Shown: positions 27,056 to 38,032 of the stretch, in pieces
Layout of the letters: each line of letters begins with the position of its first letter
Position numbering within the stretch: position 1 is the first letter of the stretch
Source: Acetatifactor sp.
GTDB lineage: Bacteria > Bacillota > Clostridia > Lachnospirales > Lachnospiraceae
Direction of reading: 5' to 3'
NCBI GenBank assembly: GCA_018385425.1
Contig: JAHBAA010000039.1
Coordinates: 1-64,000, forward strand
DNA length: 64,000 nt
Made by a program: the position numbers and the translations under genes
The notes under the pieces: model-generated
What the model was told of the DNA's origin: nothing
The model's database searches: none
What the model saw: only the letters and a program-made list of their open reading frames with translations

Positions 27056-27841
27056 ATGGCTATCTTGGAAGTACAAAATATCGAAAAAAAATTTGATCAC
27101 ACGTCGGTTCTGAAAGATGTCAGCTTCTCCCTGGAGGAAGGAAGTGCACTTGCCATCATCGGTTCTTCCGGGTCCGGAAAGACTACACTGCTGAGATGCC
27201 TGAATTTCCTGGAGAGACCGGACGGGGGTAAAATCATCGTAAAGGGTGAGACCTTATTTGACAGCGAGGTAAAAGGGAAAGAGCGGGAGAGCGAGCAAAG
27301 ACGCAAGAGGCTTCATTTTGGAATGGTGTTTCAGTCCTTCAATCTGTTTCCCCAGTATACGGCACTGGAAAATGTGATGCTGGCTGAAAAAATGCTGGCT
27401 GCCGAGCAAAGTGATTACAAGGCGAACAAGAAGGAGATCCTCGCCGGGATCGAAAAACATGGGATGGAACTTCTGGATCAGATGGGACTGGCGGAACGGA
27501 TGTATCATTATCCGCATCAGTTGTCCGGAGGACAGCAGCAGCGTGTTGCAATTGCCAGGGCTTTGGCTTTACATCCTGATATCCTGTGCTTTGACGAGCC
27601 CACCTCCGCATTGGATCCGGAGCTGACCGGAGAGGTGTTGAAAGTGATTCGCAGTCTGGCTGATCAGAAGACCACGATGATCATCGTTACCCACGAGATG
27701 GCTTTTGCAAGAGACGTGGCAGACAATATTATTTTTATGGACGGAGGAGTGATCGTGGAACAGGGTCCGGCCAGGGATGTGATCGAGCATCCTAAGGAAG
27801 AGAGGACGAAACAATTTCTCTCCAGATATACTAATGGTTGA
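27056..27841 (+). CDS. Amino-acid ABC transporter ATP-binding protein
   Basis: Walker A GSSGSGKTT, signature LSGGQQQRVAIARAL, Walker B ILCFDEPTSALDPEL. Confidence 0.95.
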   Translation: MAILEVQNIEKKFDHTSVLKDVSFSLEEGSALAIIGSSGSGKTTLLRCLNFLERPDGGKIIVKGETLFDSEVKGKERESEQRRKRLHFGMVFQSFNLFPQYTALENVMLAEKMLAAEQSDYKANKKEILAGIEKHGMELLDQMGLAERMYHYPHQLSGGQQQRVAIARALALHPDILCFDEPTSALDPELTGEVLKVIRSLADQKTTMIIVTHEMAFARDVADNIIFMDGGVIVEQGPARDVIEHPKEERTKQFLSRYTNG

Positions 27842-27937
27842 TTTATTCTGAGAAACTGGTATACTGGATGTAGATTTCAGGATGGGTGTCTGCTTGTATA
27901 AGCAAGGCACCATCTTTACAGAAAGGAAAAGTAATCT

Positions 27938-29212
27938 ATGAACTTGAACAGTATTTGTGTCCAGGGAGGATATACCCCCGGCAACGGCGAACCCAGACAG
28001 ATTCCGATCATCCAGAGTACTACTTTTAAGTATAATACCAGCGAGGATATGGGAAAGCTCTTTGATCTGGAGGCAAGCGGTTACTTCTATACCAGACTGC
28101 AGAATCCTACCAACGATTATGTGGCAGCGAAGATTGCACAGCTGGAGGGGGGTACTGCAGCGATGCTTACCAGCAGCGGACAGGCTGCCAATTTCTATGC
28201 TCTATTCAACATCTGCAGCTGCGGAGATCATATTGTGGCTTCCAGTACGATTTACGGCGGTACTTATAATCTGATTGCCGTGACCATGAAGAGAATGGGT
28301 ATCGATGTGACCTTTGTCAGCCCGGATGCCACAGAGGAAGAATTGTCAGCGGCATTTCGTGACAATACTAAGGCTATGTTTGGTGAGACCATTGCAAACC
28401 CTGCACTGACTGTATTGGATATCGAGAAGTTTGCCAGGGTTGCCCATGCACACGGAGTTCCCCTGATCGTGGATAATACCTTTGCTACCCCAATCAACTG
28501 CAGACCTTTTGAGTGGGGGGCGGATATTGTGACCCATTCCACCACCAAGTATATGGATGGCCACGGTGCTGCAGTAGGCGGTGCGATTGTGGACAGCGGT
28601 AAATTTGACTGGATGAAGTATGCGGACAAATTTCCCGGACTGTGCACCCCTGATGACAGCTATCATGGGGTAACCTATGTGGAACGATTCGGCAATGAAG
28701 GCGCTTTCATTACAAAATGTACGGTTCAGCTGATGAGAGATTTCGGCTCCATTCAGAGCCCTCAAAATGCATTTATCCTGAACCTTGGACTGGAGAGTCT
28801 GCACGTTCGCGTGAAGAGGCATTGTGAGAATGCATTGGCAGTTGCCCAATTCCTTTCCGGGCACGAGAAGGTTGCCTATGTGAATTACTGTAGCCTGCCC
28901 GGTGACAAGTATTATCCTCTGGCACAAAAGTATCTTCCAAACGGAAGCTGTGGTGTTGTGTCCTTTGGACTCAAGGGCGGAAGAGATGCGGCCAGTGTCT
29001 TTATGAAGAACCTGAAGCTTGCTGCCATTGAGACGCATGTTGCGGATGCCCGCACCTGTTGTCTGAACCCTGCATCCAGCACCCATCGCCAGATGACGGA
29101 TGAACAGCTTCGTGATGCCGGAGTACCCGCAGAGCTGGTGCGTATGAGCTGTGGTATTGAGGATAAGGATGATCTGATCGCTGACCTGAAGCAGGCACTG
29201 GATCAGATTTAA
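27938..29212 (+). CDS. metY: O-acetylhomoserine aminocarboxypropyltransferase/cysteine synthase family (Cys/Met metabolism PLP enzyme)
   Basis: PIIQSTTFKYNTSEDMGKLFDLEASGYFYTRLQNPTNDYVAAKIAQLEGG, THSTTKYMDGHGAAVGGAIVDSG. Confidence 0.9.
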   Translation: MNLNSICVQGGYTPGNGEPRQIPIIQSTTFKYNTSEDMGKLFDLEASGYFYTRLQNPTNDYVAAKIAQLEGGTAAMLTSSGQAANFYALFNICSCGDHIVASSTIYGGTYNLIAVTMKRMGIDVTFVSPDATEEELSAAFRDNTKAMFGETIANPALTVLDIEKFARVAHAHGVPLIVDNTFATPINCRPFEWGADIVTHSTTKYMDGHGAAVGGAIVDSGKFDWMKYADKFPGLCTPDDSYHGVTYVERFGNEGAFITKCTVQLMRDFGSIQSPQNAFILNLGLESLHVRVKRHCENALAVAQFLSGHEKVAYVNYCSLPGDKYYPLAQKYLPNGSCGVVSFGLKGGRDAASVFMKNLKLAAIETHVADARTCCLNPASSTHRQMTDEQLRDAGVPAELVRMSCGIEDKDDLIADLKQALDQI

Positions 29213-29219
29213 ACAAATA

Positions 29220-29250
29220 GGTGCTGCTGAGGCTTTCGGCAGCACCCCTT
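29220..29250 (+). terminator. Terminator-like hairpin
   Basis: ggtgctgctgaggctttcggcagcacccctt. Confidence 0.5.
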
Positions 29251-29308
29251 GTCGTATTACGGAACATTTTGTGTCGGGCAATTTCCGACATACACCATGG
29301 GGGACACT

Positions 29309-29629
29309 ATGGATTGTAAGGAGTTTGAGAAGCTAATCCCTTCTTTTTTGGAACAAAAGATGGACTATCAGACATTGAAAAGCTTCGTCGACCATGTCAA
29401 CAAGTGCGCCGAGTGCAAGGAGGAGCTGACGATACAGTTTCTTGTGACCGAGGGCATCGTAAGACTGGAGGACGGAAGCAGTTTCGATCTGCAGAAGGAG
29501 CTGATGTCCAGGATGAATGCGGCAAATGCAAAACTTCGCAGAAATGAGTTCTTTTTATCCTCCGGAGTAATGCTGGAATTGCTTGCAGTGATGGGAATCA
29601 TCGGTTTTGTCATTTGGATTTTGTTGTAG
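29309..29629 (+). CDS. Zinc-finger (zf-HC2-like) membrane-anchored protein
   Basis: MDCKEFEKLIPSFLEQKM...FVDHVNKCAECKEEL (HxxxCxxC) plus single C-terminal TM helix. Confidence 0.7.
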   Translation: MDCKEFEKLIPSFLEQKMDYQTLKSFVDHVNKCAECKEELTIQFLVTEGIVRLEDGSSFDLQKELMSRMNAANAKLRRNEFFLSSGVMLELLAVMGIIGFVIWILL

Positions 29630-29642
29630 AGGGAGGTCTCAT

Positions 29643-32327
29643 TTGAAGAAATTAGTATTGATCGATGGCCACAGTATTCTGAACAGAGCGTTTTACGGAT
29701 TGCCTGATCTGACCAATGTACATGGATTGCATACAAATGCGATCTATGGTTTTTTGAATATTCTGTTTAAGATCCTGGATGAGGAGAAGCCGGATTATCT
29801 GGCCGTAGCCTTTGATATGCATGCCCCCACCTTCCGTCACAAGATGTATGAGGCGTATAAGGGGACCAGAAAAGCGATGCCGGACGAACTTCGGGAACAG
29901 GTCCCTGTGATGAAGGATGTCCTTCGTGCGATGAAAGTCGAGATCATGGAGTGTGAGGGTCTGGAGGCAGACGATATTCTGGGAACGCTTGCCAAGAAAG
30001 CCCAGGCTGCCGGCCTGGAGGTTTCTCTGGTATCCGGTGACAGAGATCTGCTTCAGATCGCAGACACGCATATCAAGATTCGAATTCCCAAGACGAAGAT
30101 GGGCAGAACTGAAATTGAGGATTATTACCCTCGGGATGTGGAAGCGGCCTTTGGCGTGAATCCCACACAGTTTATTGATCTGAAGGCTCTGATGGGTGAC
30201 ACCTCAGATAATATTCCGGGTGTGCCCAAGATCGGCCAGAAGACTGCTTCGGAACTGATGGCGAGCTACGGCTCTTTGGAAAACATCTATGCCCATGTGG
30301 AGGAGATCTCCAAAAAAAGCGTCAGGGAATCCCTACAGAATCACAGAGATCTTGCAGACCTGTCCAAGGTGCTGGCAACCATCAAGACGGACTGCGACAT
30401 TGAACTGGATTATGAAAAAGCTGCGGCGGAGGGCTATTTTACGGATGAGGCCTACGCTTTGTTTAAGCAGCTGGAATTTAAGAATATGCTGTCGAAATTT
30501 GAGGCGGCAGGGCAAAGCGATACGATGGAGCATGTGAGTGAACAGTTTCAGATTCTTTCCGACAGCGAAGAACTGCTTCGACTGGTTAAGAACTGCCGAA
30601 GGGATTCCTCTGCTGGCGTTTTCCTTGCGAAGGAAGGACGCAAACTGCTGGGAATTGCGATCTGTTTTCAGGAAGACCGGACCGTATTCCTGCCGGTGAA
30701 AGAACCTGAGAATGAACAGCTGTCACTGTTTGAATCCTTTCCCGAAGAGACTGCCGATCGTGATACGATCCGGGCAGCGATTCGCTGCCTGTCTGATGTT
30801 TGCATGATCTCTACCTTCGAAGTGAAGAAGCTGTATCAGGAGTTTCAGCCTGAGAACACGGAGCATTTCTTTGATATTCTGATCGGAGCTTACCTGCTGA
30901 ATCCTCTGAAGAATGATTATTCCGTGGATACCATTGCCTCCGAGCATCTTGGCATGCTGATCCCGGGATGGAGCGAGACCTTTGGAAAACTGAAGGCTTC
31001 GGAGGCTGCCGCTCAGAAACCGGAGCAGTTTGGAGTCTATTGCTGCTTTCAGGCATATGTGTGTCATCGTGTCCTATCTGTCCTTTCGGGGAAGCTTCAG
31101 GAGACCGGAATGGATGGCCTGATGCGGAATCTGGAGATGCCCTTATCTCTTGTGCTGTTTTCTATGGAACAGGAAGGGGTTAAGGTGCGCAGAGAGGAGT
31201 TAAAGGCTTACGGTGATGCACTGTCCGTGCGGATTCAGGAACTGGAGCAATCCATTCATCGTCATGCCGGTGTTCCCTTCAATATCAATTCCCCGAAACA
31301 ATTGGGAGAGATTCTGTTTGAGAAGATGAAGCTGCCCGGCGGGAAGAAGACAAAGACAGGTTATTCAACTGCAGCAGATGTGTTGGAAAAATTAGCGGAC
31401 AAACATCCGATCATCGGAGAAATTCTGGAGTATCGGGGACTCAGCAAGCTGAAGTCCACCTATGCCGACGGACTGGCTGTCTACATCGGGGAAGATGATC
31501 GGATTCACACCAACTTTAACCAGACCATAACGGCCACGGGACGAATCAGTTCTACGGAGCCAAATCTGCAGAATATTCCCATGCGCATGGAACTGGGACG
31601 AAGGATCCGCAAGGTATTTGTGCCGAAGGAGAACTGTGTGCTGATGGATGCGGACTACTCCCAGATCGAGCTGCGGATCCTGGCGCATCTGTCCGGGGAT
31701 GAGCAGCTGATCGAGGCGTATCGATCGGCTCAGGACATTCATCGGATGACAGCCTCCAAGGTGTTCCACACCCCCTTTGATCAGGTCACGGATCTGCAGA
31801 GAAGGAATGCCAAGGCAGTCAATTTCGGTATTGTCTACGGCATCAGTTCCTTTGGCTTAAGTCAGGACTTAAGCATCAGCAAGAAAGAAGCTGCAGAGTA
31901 TATTGAACAGTATTTTCAGACCTACCCCAAGGTGAAAGAATATTTGGACCGTCTTGTGGAGGATGCGAAGCGGGATGGTTATGTGACTACCATGTTCGGA
32001 AGAAGACGTCCCATCCCTGAGCTTTCCAGCTCCAATTTTGTGCAGCGATCTTTTGGTGAGAGAGTGGCAATGAATTCTCCGATCCAGGGTACTGCGGCAG
32101 ATATTATGAAGATTGCCATGGTCAACTGCTGGAAGGCACTGAAGGATGCGGGACTTCGCTCCAAAATGATCCTGCAGGTACACGATGAATTGGTGATCGA
32201 AACCTATCGGGATGAACTGTCACAGGTGGAACAGATCCTCTCTGAGAATATGAAACATGCTGCAGATCTGCTTGTTCCCCTGGAGATCGATCTGCACACG
32301 GGAGAAAACTGGTATGAAGCAAAATAG
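29643..32327 (+). CDS. polA: DNA polymerase I
   Basis: 5'-nuclease LVLIDGHSILNRAFYG; polymerase DADYSQIELRILAHLS, RRNAKAVNFGIVYGIS, QVHDELV; TTG start. Confidence 0.96.
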   Translation: MKKLVLIDGHSILNRAFYGLPDLTNVHGLHTNAIYGFLNILFKILDEEKPDYLAVAFDMHAPTFRHKMYEAYKGTRKAMPDELREQVPVMKDVLRAMKVEIMECEGLEADDILGTLAKKAQAAGLEVSLVSGDRDLLQIADTHIKIRIPKTKMGRTEIEDYYPRDVEAAFGVNPTQFIDLKALMGDTSDNIPGVPKIGQKTASELMASYGSLENIYAHVEEISKKSVRESLQNHRDLADLSKVLATIKTDCDIELDYEKAAAEGYFTDEAYALFKQLEFKNMLSKFEAAGQSDTMEHVSEQFQILSDSEELLRLVKNCRRDSSAGVFLAKEGRKLLGIAICFQEDRTVFLPVKEPENEQLSLFESFPEETADRDTIRAAIRCLSDVCMISTFEVKKLYQEFQPENTEHFFDILIGAYLLNPLKNDYSVDTIASEHLGMLIPGWSETFGKLKASEAAAQKPEQFGVYCCFQAYVCHRVLSVLSGKLQETGMDGLMRNLEMPLSLVLFSMEQEGVKVRREELKAYGDALSVRIQELEQSIHRHAGVPFNINSPKQLGEILFEKMKLPGGKKTKTGYSTAADVLEKLADKHPIIGEILEYRGLSKLKSTYADGLAVYIGEDDRIHTNFNQTITATGRISSTEPNLQNIPMRMELGRRIRKVFVPKENCVLMDADYSQIELRILAHLSGDEQLIEAYRSAQDIHRMTASKVFHTPFDQVTDLQRRNAKAVNFGIVYGISSFGLSQDLSISKKEAAEYIEQYFQTYPKVKEYLDRLVEDAKRDGYVTTMFGRRRPIPELSSSNFVQRSFGERVAMNSPIQGTAADIMKIAMVNCWKALKDAGLRSKMILQVHDELVIETYRDELSQVEQILSENMKHAADLLVPLEIDLHTGENWYEAK

Positions 32328-32934
32328 CCCATTGTTTATCGGCATTACCGGCGGAGTGGGTGCCGGTAAGTCGGAGATTCTCTCCTTCATCAGAAGACAT
32401 TACCGCTGTGAGATCTATCTGGCAGATGATGTGGCCCACGAGGTGAAAAAGCCCGGCACGGATTGCTTTCGCAAACTGGTTTCCCTTCTGGGAAGGGACA
32501 TTTTGAACGCAGACGGTGAGATCGACAAAAAGAAGATGGCGGACATGATCTTTTCGGACCGGGAACGGCTTTTGAAAGTGAACGGGATCATACATCCTGC
32601 TGTAAAACAGTATCTCTTGGACCGACTTGCCCTTGCCAGAGCCGGGCTAAGCTGCGAATTGTTTTTTGTGGAGGCAGCCCTGTTGATCGAGGGTGGTTAC
32701 AGGGAACTGGTAGATGAACTCTGGTATGTCTATGCCCGCAGTGAGGTCCGGGCACGGCGTCTGGCTGATGCCAGAGGGTATTCGCCGGAAAAGATCCGGG
32801 CAATCATGGACAGTCAGCTATCCGAGGAGGACTTCCGAAAAAACTGCGATTTTGTGATCGATAACAGCGGCAGTCTGACTGACAGTACAGAACAGATCAA
32901 GAAGAGACTGGAGAAATATACATGGCTGGAATGA
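32314..32934 (+). CDS. coaE: Dephospho-CoA kinase
   Basis: FIGITGGVGAGKSEILSFI P-loop; ADDVAHEV; overlaps polA end. Confidence 0.92.
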   Translation: MKQNSPLFIGITGGVGAGKSEILSFIRRHYRCEIYLADDVAHEVKKPGTDCFRKLVSLLGRDILNADGEIDKKKMADMIFSDRERLLKVNGIIHPAVKQYLLDRLALARAGLSCELFFVEAALLIEGGYRELVDELWYVYARSEVRARRLADARGYSPEKIRAIMDSQLSEEDFRKNCDFVIDNSGSLTDSTEQIKKRLEKYTWLE

Positions 32935-33728
32935 GGATGTACAGTATTGCCAGCGGAAGTAGCGGCAATTGTATTTATGTGGGATCTACAGCAACCCATC
33001 TGTTGATCGATGTGGGTATTTCCTGCAAGAGAACAGAGGAGGGCCTGAGAGATCTGGAACTGTGCGGAAGAGATATCGACGGAATTCTGGTGACCCATGA
33101 ACATTCCGACCATATTGCCGGACTCAGTGTCCTCAGCAGAAAATATGATATTCCCATCTATGCCTCGAAGGGTACCATCGATTGGATGAAAAAAGACAGC
33201 AAGCTGAAATGTCTGGATGAGGAGCTGTTTCATGTGGTTGCAGCTGACGAAAAGTTTACCATTAAGGATCTGGTAGTGAACCCCATGATTATCTCTCATG
33301 ATGCTGCACAGCCTCTTGCCTATCGTGTCGCCTATGGGACGAGCAAGGTTGCGGTTTGTACAGACCTTGGTTACTTTAATGATTATACGGTGGAGAGCCT
33401 AAAGGGAATGAATGCCCTGCTGCTGGAGTCCAATCATGACGTGAACATGCTGCAGGTGGGACATTACCCCTACTATTTGAAGCAGCGTATTCTCGGAAAT
33501 CAAGGGCACCTGTCCAATGAAAACTCAGGGAGACTGTTGTCAAAAATTGCCCATGACGGACTGGAAACCATTCTTCTGGGACATTTGAGCAAAGATAATA
33601 ACCTTCCGGAGCTTGCCTACGAGGCAGTGCGAATGGAGATCAATCTCAGCGATTGCCCCTATCAGGCATCTGATTTTCGGATCGAGGTCGCGAAGAGAAG
33701 CGAGCCTACCCCTGTGGTAAAAGTGTAA
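32922..33728 (+). CDS. MBL-fold metallohydrolase (WalJ/YycJ-like)
   Basis: IASGSSGNCIYVGS...LVTHEHSDHIAGLSVLSRKY; LLESNHDVNML. Confidence 0.9.
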   Translation: MAGMRMYSIASGSSGNCIYVGSTATHLLIDVGISCKRTEEGLRDLELCGRDIDGILVTHEHSDHIAGLSVLSRKYDIPIYASKGTIDWMKKDSKLKCLDEELFHVVAADEKFTIKDLVVNPMIISHDAAQPLAYRVAYGTSKVAVCTDLGYFNDYTVESLKGMNALLLESNHDVNMLQVGHYPYYLKQRILGNQGHLSNENSGRLLSKIAHDGLETILLGHLSKDNNLPELAYEAVRMEINLSDCPYQASDFRIEVAKRSEPTPVVKV

Positions 33729-33823
33729 ATAGGCTTGCATTTTCTTTGGGTTTGTAGTTTAATTATTTACATATGTGTTTGCGTGGAAATCAAAACAGCA
33801 ATCATGGAAAGGAACGAATTCAC

Positions 33824-34096
33824 ATGAAGAAAACAATTATTACTGTAGTTGGAAAAGATACGGTTGGTATTATTGCGAAGGTCTGTACCTACCTTGCCGA
33901 GAACCAGATCAATATTCTGGATATTTCTCAGACTATCGTTCAGGGCTTCTTTAACATGATGATGATCGTTGACACCTCTTCCTGCCCCAAATCCTTCGGG
34001 GATATGGCAGACGAGATGAAGGCGGTGGGCGAGGAGATCGGCGTTGTGATCAAGTGTCAGAAGGAAGAAATTTTTGACATGATGCATCGTATCTAA
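33824..34096 (+). CDS. ACT domain-containing protein
   Basis: MKKTIITVVGKDTVGIIAKVCTYLAENQINILDISQTIVQGFFNMMMIVD; adjacent to PFL/UPF0210 gene. Confidence 0.9.
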   Translation: MKKTIITVVGKDTVGIIAKVCTYLAENQINILDISQTIVQGFFNMMMIVDTSSCPKSFGDMADEMKAVGEEIGVVIKCQKEEIFDMMHRI

Positions 34097-34134
34097 ACAG
34101 TGCTGCATAGACTTATGTTTTGGAGGATAATTGA

Positions 34135-35499
34135 ATGATCAATCTATATGAAGTGACTGAGACGAACCAGATGGTTGAGAAGGAAAATCTGGACGTCCGC
34201 ACGATTACTTTGGGCATCAGCCTGTTGGACTGTATTGATTCTGATCTGGACCGGTTATGCGGGAAGATCTACAACAAGATCTATGATGCGGCAAAGGATC
34301 TTGTCAGCACCGGTGAAGAGATCTCCAAGGAGATCGGTATTCCCATCGTGAATAAGCGAATCTCTGTGACTCCCATCGCAATGATCGGCGGCGCTGCCTG
34401 CAGGACGGTGGAGGATTTTGCAAAGATCGCGAAGACCCTGGATGAAGTTGCCACCAAGGTCGGCGTGAACTTTATCGGTGGTTATTCTGCACTTGTCTCT
34501 AAGGGAATGACCCCTGCAGATGAATTATTGATTCGTTCTATCCCTTTGGCACTGTCCACGACAGGACGTGTCTGCAGCTCCGTAAACCTGGGATCCACCA
34601 GAACCGGCATCAATATGGATGCTGTGAAGCTGATGGGCGAGATCATCAAAGAAACTGCGGAGTATACGAAGGAAGACGATTCTCTTGGCTGTGCAAAGCT
34701 GGTTGTATTCTGCAATGCTCCGGATGACAATCCCTTTATGGCAGGAGCGTTCCACGGTGTTACGGAAGCGGATAAGATCATCAATGTTGGGGTCAGCGGT
34801 CCCGGCGTTGTGAAGACAGCTCTGGAGCAGGTGAGAGGAGAAAGCTTTGAGGTTCTCTGCGAAACCATCAAGAAGACTGCATTTAAAGTGACCCGTGTCG
34901 GACAGCTGGTGGCAAAGGAGGCCTCTGCAAGACTGAAGGTTCCCTTTGGTATTGTTGACCTGTCCCTGGCACCTACCCCGGCCATCGGTGACAGCGTTGC
35001 GGATATTCTTTGTGAGATCGGACTGGAGTATGCCGGTGCTCCCGGAACCACTGCCGCATTGGCATTGCTGAACGATCAGGTGAAGAAGGGCGGCGTTATG
35101 GCATCCTCCTATGTGGGCGGTTTGAGCGGCGCTTTTATCCCGGTCAGCGAAGACCAGGGCATGATCGACGCGGTACAGGCAGGTGCCCTCACTCTGGAGA
35201 AGCTGGAAGCCATGACCTGCGTGTGCTCTGTGGGTCTGGATATGATCGCGATTCCCGGAGATACGAAGGCAACTACCATTTCCGGTATTATTGCCGATGA
35301 GATGGCGATCGGTATGGTGAACCAGAAGACTACTGCTGTGCGTGTGATCCCTGTGGTCGGAAAAGGCGTTGGCGAGATGGTCGAGTTTGGCGGATTGTTG
35401 GGTTATGCTCCGATCATGCCGGTGAATCCCTTTGGCTGTGATGCGTTTGTAAATCGCGGCGGCAGAATTCCTGCACCGATCCATAGCTTTAAGAATTGA
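34135..35499 (+). CDS. PFL family protein (UPF0210/DUF711-type)
   Basis: [19 protein letters not shown]...[15 protein letters not shown]...[18 protein letters not shown]. Confidence 0.9.
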   Translation: MINLYEVTETNQMVEKENLDVRTITLGISLLDCIDSDLDRLCGKIYNKIYDAAKDLVSTGEEISKEIGIPIVNKRISVTPIAMIGGAACRTVEDFAKIAKTLDEVATKVGVNFIGGYSALVSKGMTPADELLIRSIPLALSTTGRVCSSVNLGSTRTGINMDAVKLMGEIIKETAEYTKEDDSLGCAKLVVFCNAPDDNPFMAGAFHGVTEADKIINVGVSGPGVVKTALEQVRGESFEVLCETIKKTAFKVTRVGQLVAKEASARLKVPFGIVDLSLAPTPAIGDSVADILCEIGLEYAGAPGTTAALALLNDQVKKGGVMASSYVGGLSGAFIPVSEDQGMIDAVQAGALTLEKLEAMTCVCSVGLDMIAIPGDTKATTISGIIADEMAIGMVNQKTTAVRVIPVVGKGVGEMVEFGGLLGYAPIMPVNPFGCDAFVNRGGRIPAPIHSFKN

Positions 35500-35514
35500 T
35501 TCTGTACATGTTTT

Positions 35515-35546
35515 GAGCCCGTGAGATTTTCACGGGCTCTGTTTTT
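35515..35546 (+). terminator. Rho-independent terminator
   Basis: gagcccgtgagattttcacgggctctgtttttt. Confidence 0.8.
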
Positions 35547-35578
35547 TGCAGGAGAGGCTGTAATACCCGCCTGTTTGC

Positions 35579-36817
35579 TTATTCTATGACGATAGGAATG
35601 GTATACTCATTGAGTGGTCTTTCGCCTCTTACCTGATAAAGCAGACCTAAATAGAACTGACTGATTGCGATATCCTGCCGGAACAGCAGGAGAGCATCAC
35701 CATCCAGTTGTTCGCCTGCATCAGAAGGTTTTGTGATGAACGGGATAGAAGTATGCCTCTTGATCTCGCTCAACAAAGGTTTTGCATCTTTTCTGAAGCC
35801 GAGAACTCTTGCATAAGGTACAGGCTTCGGTGCCTGCATGCCTGGGAGATCCCTTGCTCTGATATTCAACAGGATATGCAGCAGGCTGCGGCGAATCCGG
35901 GTCAGCGTCATCTCTTTGGTCTTCAAGAGTAAAGAGAAGCTGTCAAAATCCTGAAAGTCAACCAATCGGTTGCGAATGCGGTCCGACAGAGCTGCCGAAA
36001 CATCCAGATAGGAAGTAAAACCTTGTTCCTGTTCCCAATACAGCTTCTGATACAGGGCACCGGAGAGCAGTGCATTCAGCTTTGTATATTCTTCACCACC
36101 GGAATAACTCAGCAGAGAGAGCGCTGACTCCGGCATCTGATCCTGCAGCAGAGTGAGATCATTTTCCTGGAGCAGCGTTTTACGGATCGCAGTAGCAGAA
36201 CTGATTGTTTCTCCAAGCGTCTTATCGTGATAACCGCTTTCGATTCGTCGAACCGTGTAGGGGCGCATGGAACTGTGAAGCGTTTTCAACGCCTTGAGAT
36301 ATTCCAGACCAAGGATATTGTTGGGATTGGAGAGGATTTCTGACATTTCTTCCGTGCTTTTCTTGAGAAAAGTGCCTACAGCCAGATCTCTTGCGGCAGG
36401 AAAACTCATGCCTTCGGACAGACACCTTGTCAGAATGCACCGATACTCCTCGGGTTCATCCAGCAAAATCTCAGCAATCTGCGTAAGCTTTTCCAGCTCA
36501 CCGCACTCGCTTCCGAAGGACACCGTGTCTGCAACTCCCAGACTGTTCAAAATTGAAATCCCGCCAAACGCAAACTCCCAGGCACTGGAGACGGCATAAA
36601 CAGCCGGCAGCTCTATGACCAGATCGGCACCGTTTTGCAGTGCCATCCGTGTGCGGACATGCTTCTCGCAGAAAGCGACATCGCCGCGCTGTGTAAAATT
36701 TCCGCTCATCACCACAATTGTGTAGTCTGATCCGGTTGCTTCTTTGGACTGTTTCAGCTGATAGAGATGACCGTTATGAAAAGGATTGTACTCGGCGATA
36801 ATACCATTGACTCTCAT
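35579..36817 (-). CDS. tmcAL: tRNA(Met) cytidine acetate ligase-like nucleotidyltransferase (TmcAL)
   Basis: MRVNGIIAEYNPFHNGHLYQLKQSKEATGSDYTIVVMSGNFTQRGDVAFCEKHVRTRMALQNGADLVIELPAVYAVSSAWEFAFGGI. Confidence 0.9.
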   Translation of the reverse strand: MRVNGIIAEYNPFHNGHLYQLKQSKEATGSDYTIVVMSGNFTQRGDVAFCEKHVRTRMALQNGADLVIELPAVYAVSSAWEFAFGGISILNSLGVADTVSFGSECGELEKLTQIAEILLDEPEEYRCILTRCLSEGMSFPAARDLAVGTFLKKSTEEMSEILSNPNNILGLEYLKALKTLHSSMRPYTVRRIESGYHDKTLGETISSATAIRKTLLQENDLTLLQDQMPESALSLLSYSGGEEYTKLNALLSGALYQKLYWEQEQGFTSYLDVSAALSDRIRNRLVDFQDFDSFSLLLKTKEMTLTRIRRSLLHILLNIRARDLPGMQAPKPVPYARVLGFRKDAKPLLSEIKRHTSIPFITKPSDAGEQLDGDALLLFRQDIAISQFYLGLLYQVRGERPLNEYTIPIVIE

Positions 36818-36988
36818 AAAGCCTCCTTTCGTGGATCGAGAGTATAGCTCGTGTGAAATATTGTGAAAAAATAAACTATTCTTGTACCCTTTTTCTCTTT
36901 CTAGTATAATATGAGTTGCGAATTTTGTTAAGAGGAAGATGACGGCATATTTATCTGAAGCGTGTGCCTTATGAAAGGAGAAAGAGAG

Positions 36989-37990
36989 ATGTCATACATA
37001 GACACAATCAAGACCAGAGCCCGTCTGGACAAGAAGACAATTGTTCTTCCGGAATCAAACGATAAGAGAACACTGATCGCTGCGGCGAAGATCATGGAAG
37101 AGGGAATTGCCAACATTATTATGGTGGGTGATGAGGAGAAGATCACAGACGGTGCCGGCTGGCTGGAGGTGGATCTCACCGGTGTGAAGATCATTAATCC
37201 CGCCACCACAGACAAACTTGACGAGTATGTGAATCTGCTCTATGAAACAAGAAAAGCCAAAGGGATGACATTAGAGAAGGCTCGCGAGATCCTGCTGAAG
37301 GATTACCTTACATTTGGTATTGTGATGGTAAAGGCGAATGATGCAGACGGCATGGTGGCCGGTGCCTGCCACAGCACGGCGGATACCTTAAGACCTGCCC
37401 TTCAGATCTTGAAGACTGCGCCCGGGGTGAAGCTGGTTTCTGCTTTCTTTGTCATGGATACACAGTTCAAGGAGATGGGAGAGAACGGCGCCTTCCTGTT
37501 TGCCGACTGCGGTTTGAATCAGGATCCTACTGCGGAAGAGCTGGCTGCCATCGCAGATTCTTCTTCCAGAAGCTTTAAGGCACTGATCGGTCCCAAGCCT
37601 TGTATTGCGATGCTCAGTCATTCTACCAAGGGCAGCGCAAAGCATGAATTGGTCACGAAGGTTGTAGAGGCAACCAAGATCGCCCACGAGCAATATCCTC
37701 ATCTGATCATTGACGGAGAGCTTCAGACAGATGCCGCTCTGGTGCCCGGAGTTGCCAAGACGAAGGCCCCCGGCAGCCCTGTTGCCGGAAAAGCGAATGT
37801 TTTGATCTTCCCCAATCTGGATGCAGGAAATATCGGTTACAAACTGGTACAGCGTCTGGGAGGTGCCGAGGCGTATGGTCCTATGTTGCAGGGAATTGCA
37901 AAGCCTGTGAATGATCTGTCCAGAGGCTGCTCCTGGGAAGATATCGTTGGTGTAGTTGCCCTGACGGCTGTTCAGGCTCAGCTTGTTTAA
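36989..37990 (+). CDS. pta: Phosphate acetyltransferase
   Basis: KTIVLPESNDKRTLIAAAKIMEEGIANIIMVG...; MLSHSTKGSAKHELV; VLIFPNLDAGNIGYKLVQRLGGAEAYGPMLQG. Confidence 0.95.
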   Translation: MSYIDTIKTRARLDKKTIVLPESNDKRTLIAAAKIMEEGIANIIMVGDEEKITDGAGWLEVDLTGVKIINPATTDKLDEYVNLLYETRKAKGMTLEKAREILLKDYLTFGIVMVKANDADGMVAGACHSTADTLRPALQILKTAPGVKLVSAFFVMDTQFKEMGENGAFLFADCGLNQDPTAEELAAIADSSSRSFKALIGPKPCIAMLSHSTKGSAKHELVTKVVEATKIAHEQYPHLIIDGELQTDAALVPGVAKTKAPGSPVAGKANVLIFPNLDAGNIGYKLVQRLGGAEAYGPMLQGIAKPVNDLSRGCSWEDIVGVVALTAVQAQLV

Positions 37991-38032
37991 TCAGAATAAA
38001 TAATATAGATGAATTTGAAAGGAAACAGTAAC

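Noticed and set aside
27882-27916. Possible SAM riboswitch upstream of metY
   Set aside because: Only a simple hairpin (gatgggtgtctgcttgtataagcaaggcaccatc) is present; no multi-helix SAM riboswitch core was recognised.
28346-29281. 311-aa minus-strand ORF, with similar long antisense ORFs at 34525-35484 and 24510-25376
   Set aside because: All are antisense to clearly identified enzymes; no recognisable domains.
29643-32327. polA lacking an ATG start
   Set aside because: TTG start with good context, and the protein begins KKLVLIDGHSILNRAFYG as expected; an ordinary alternative start.
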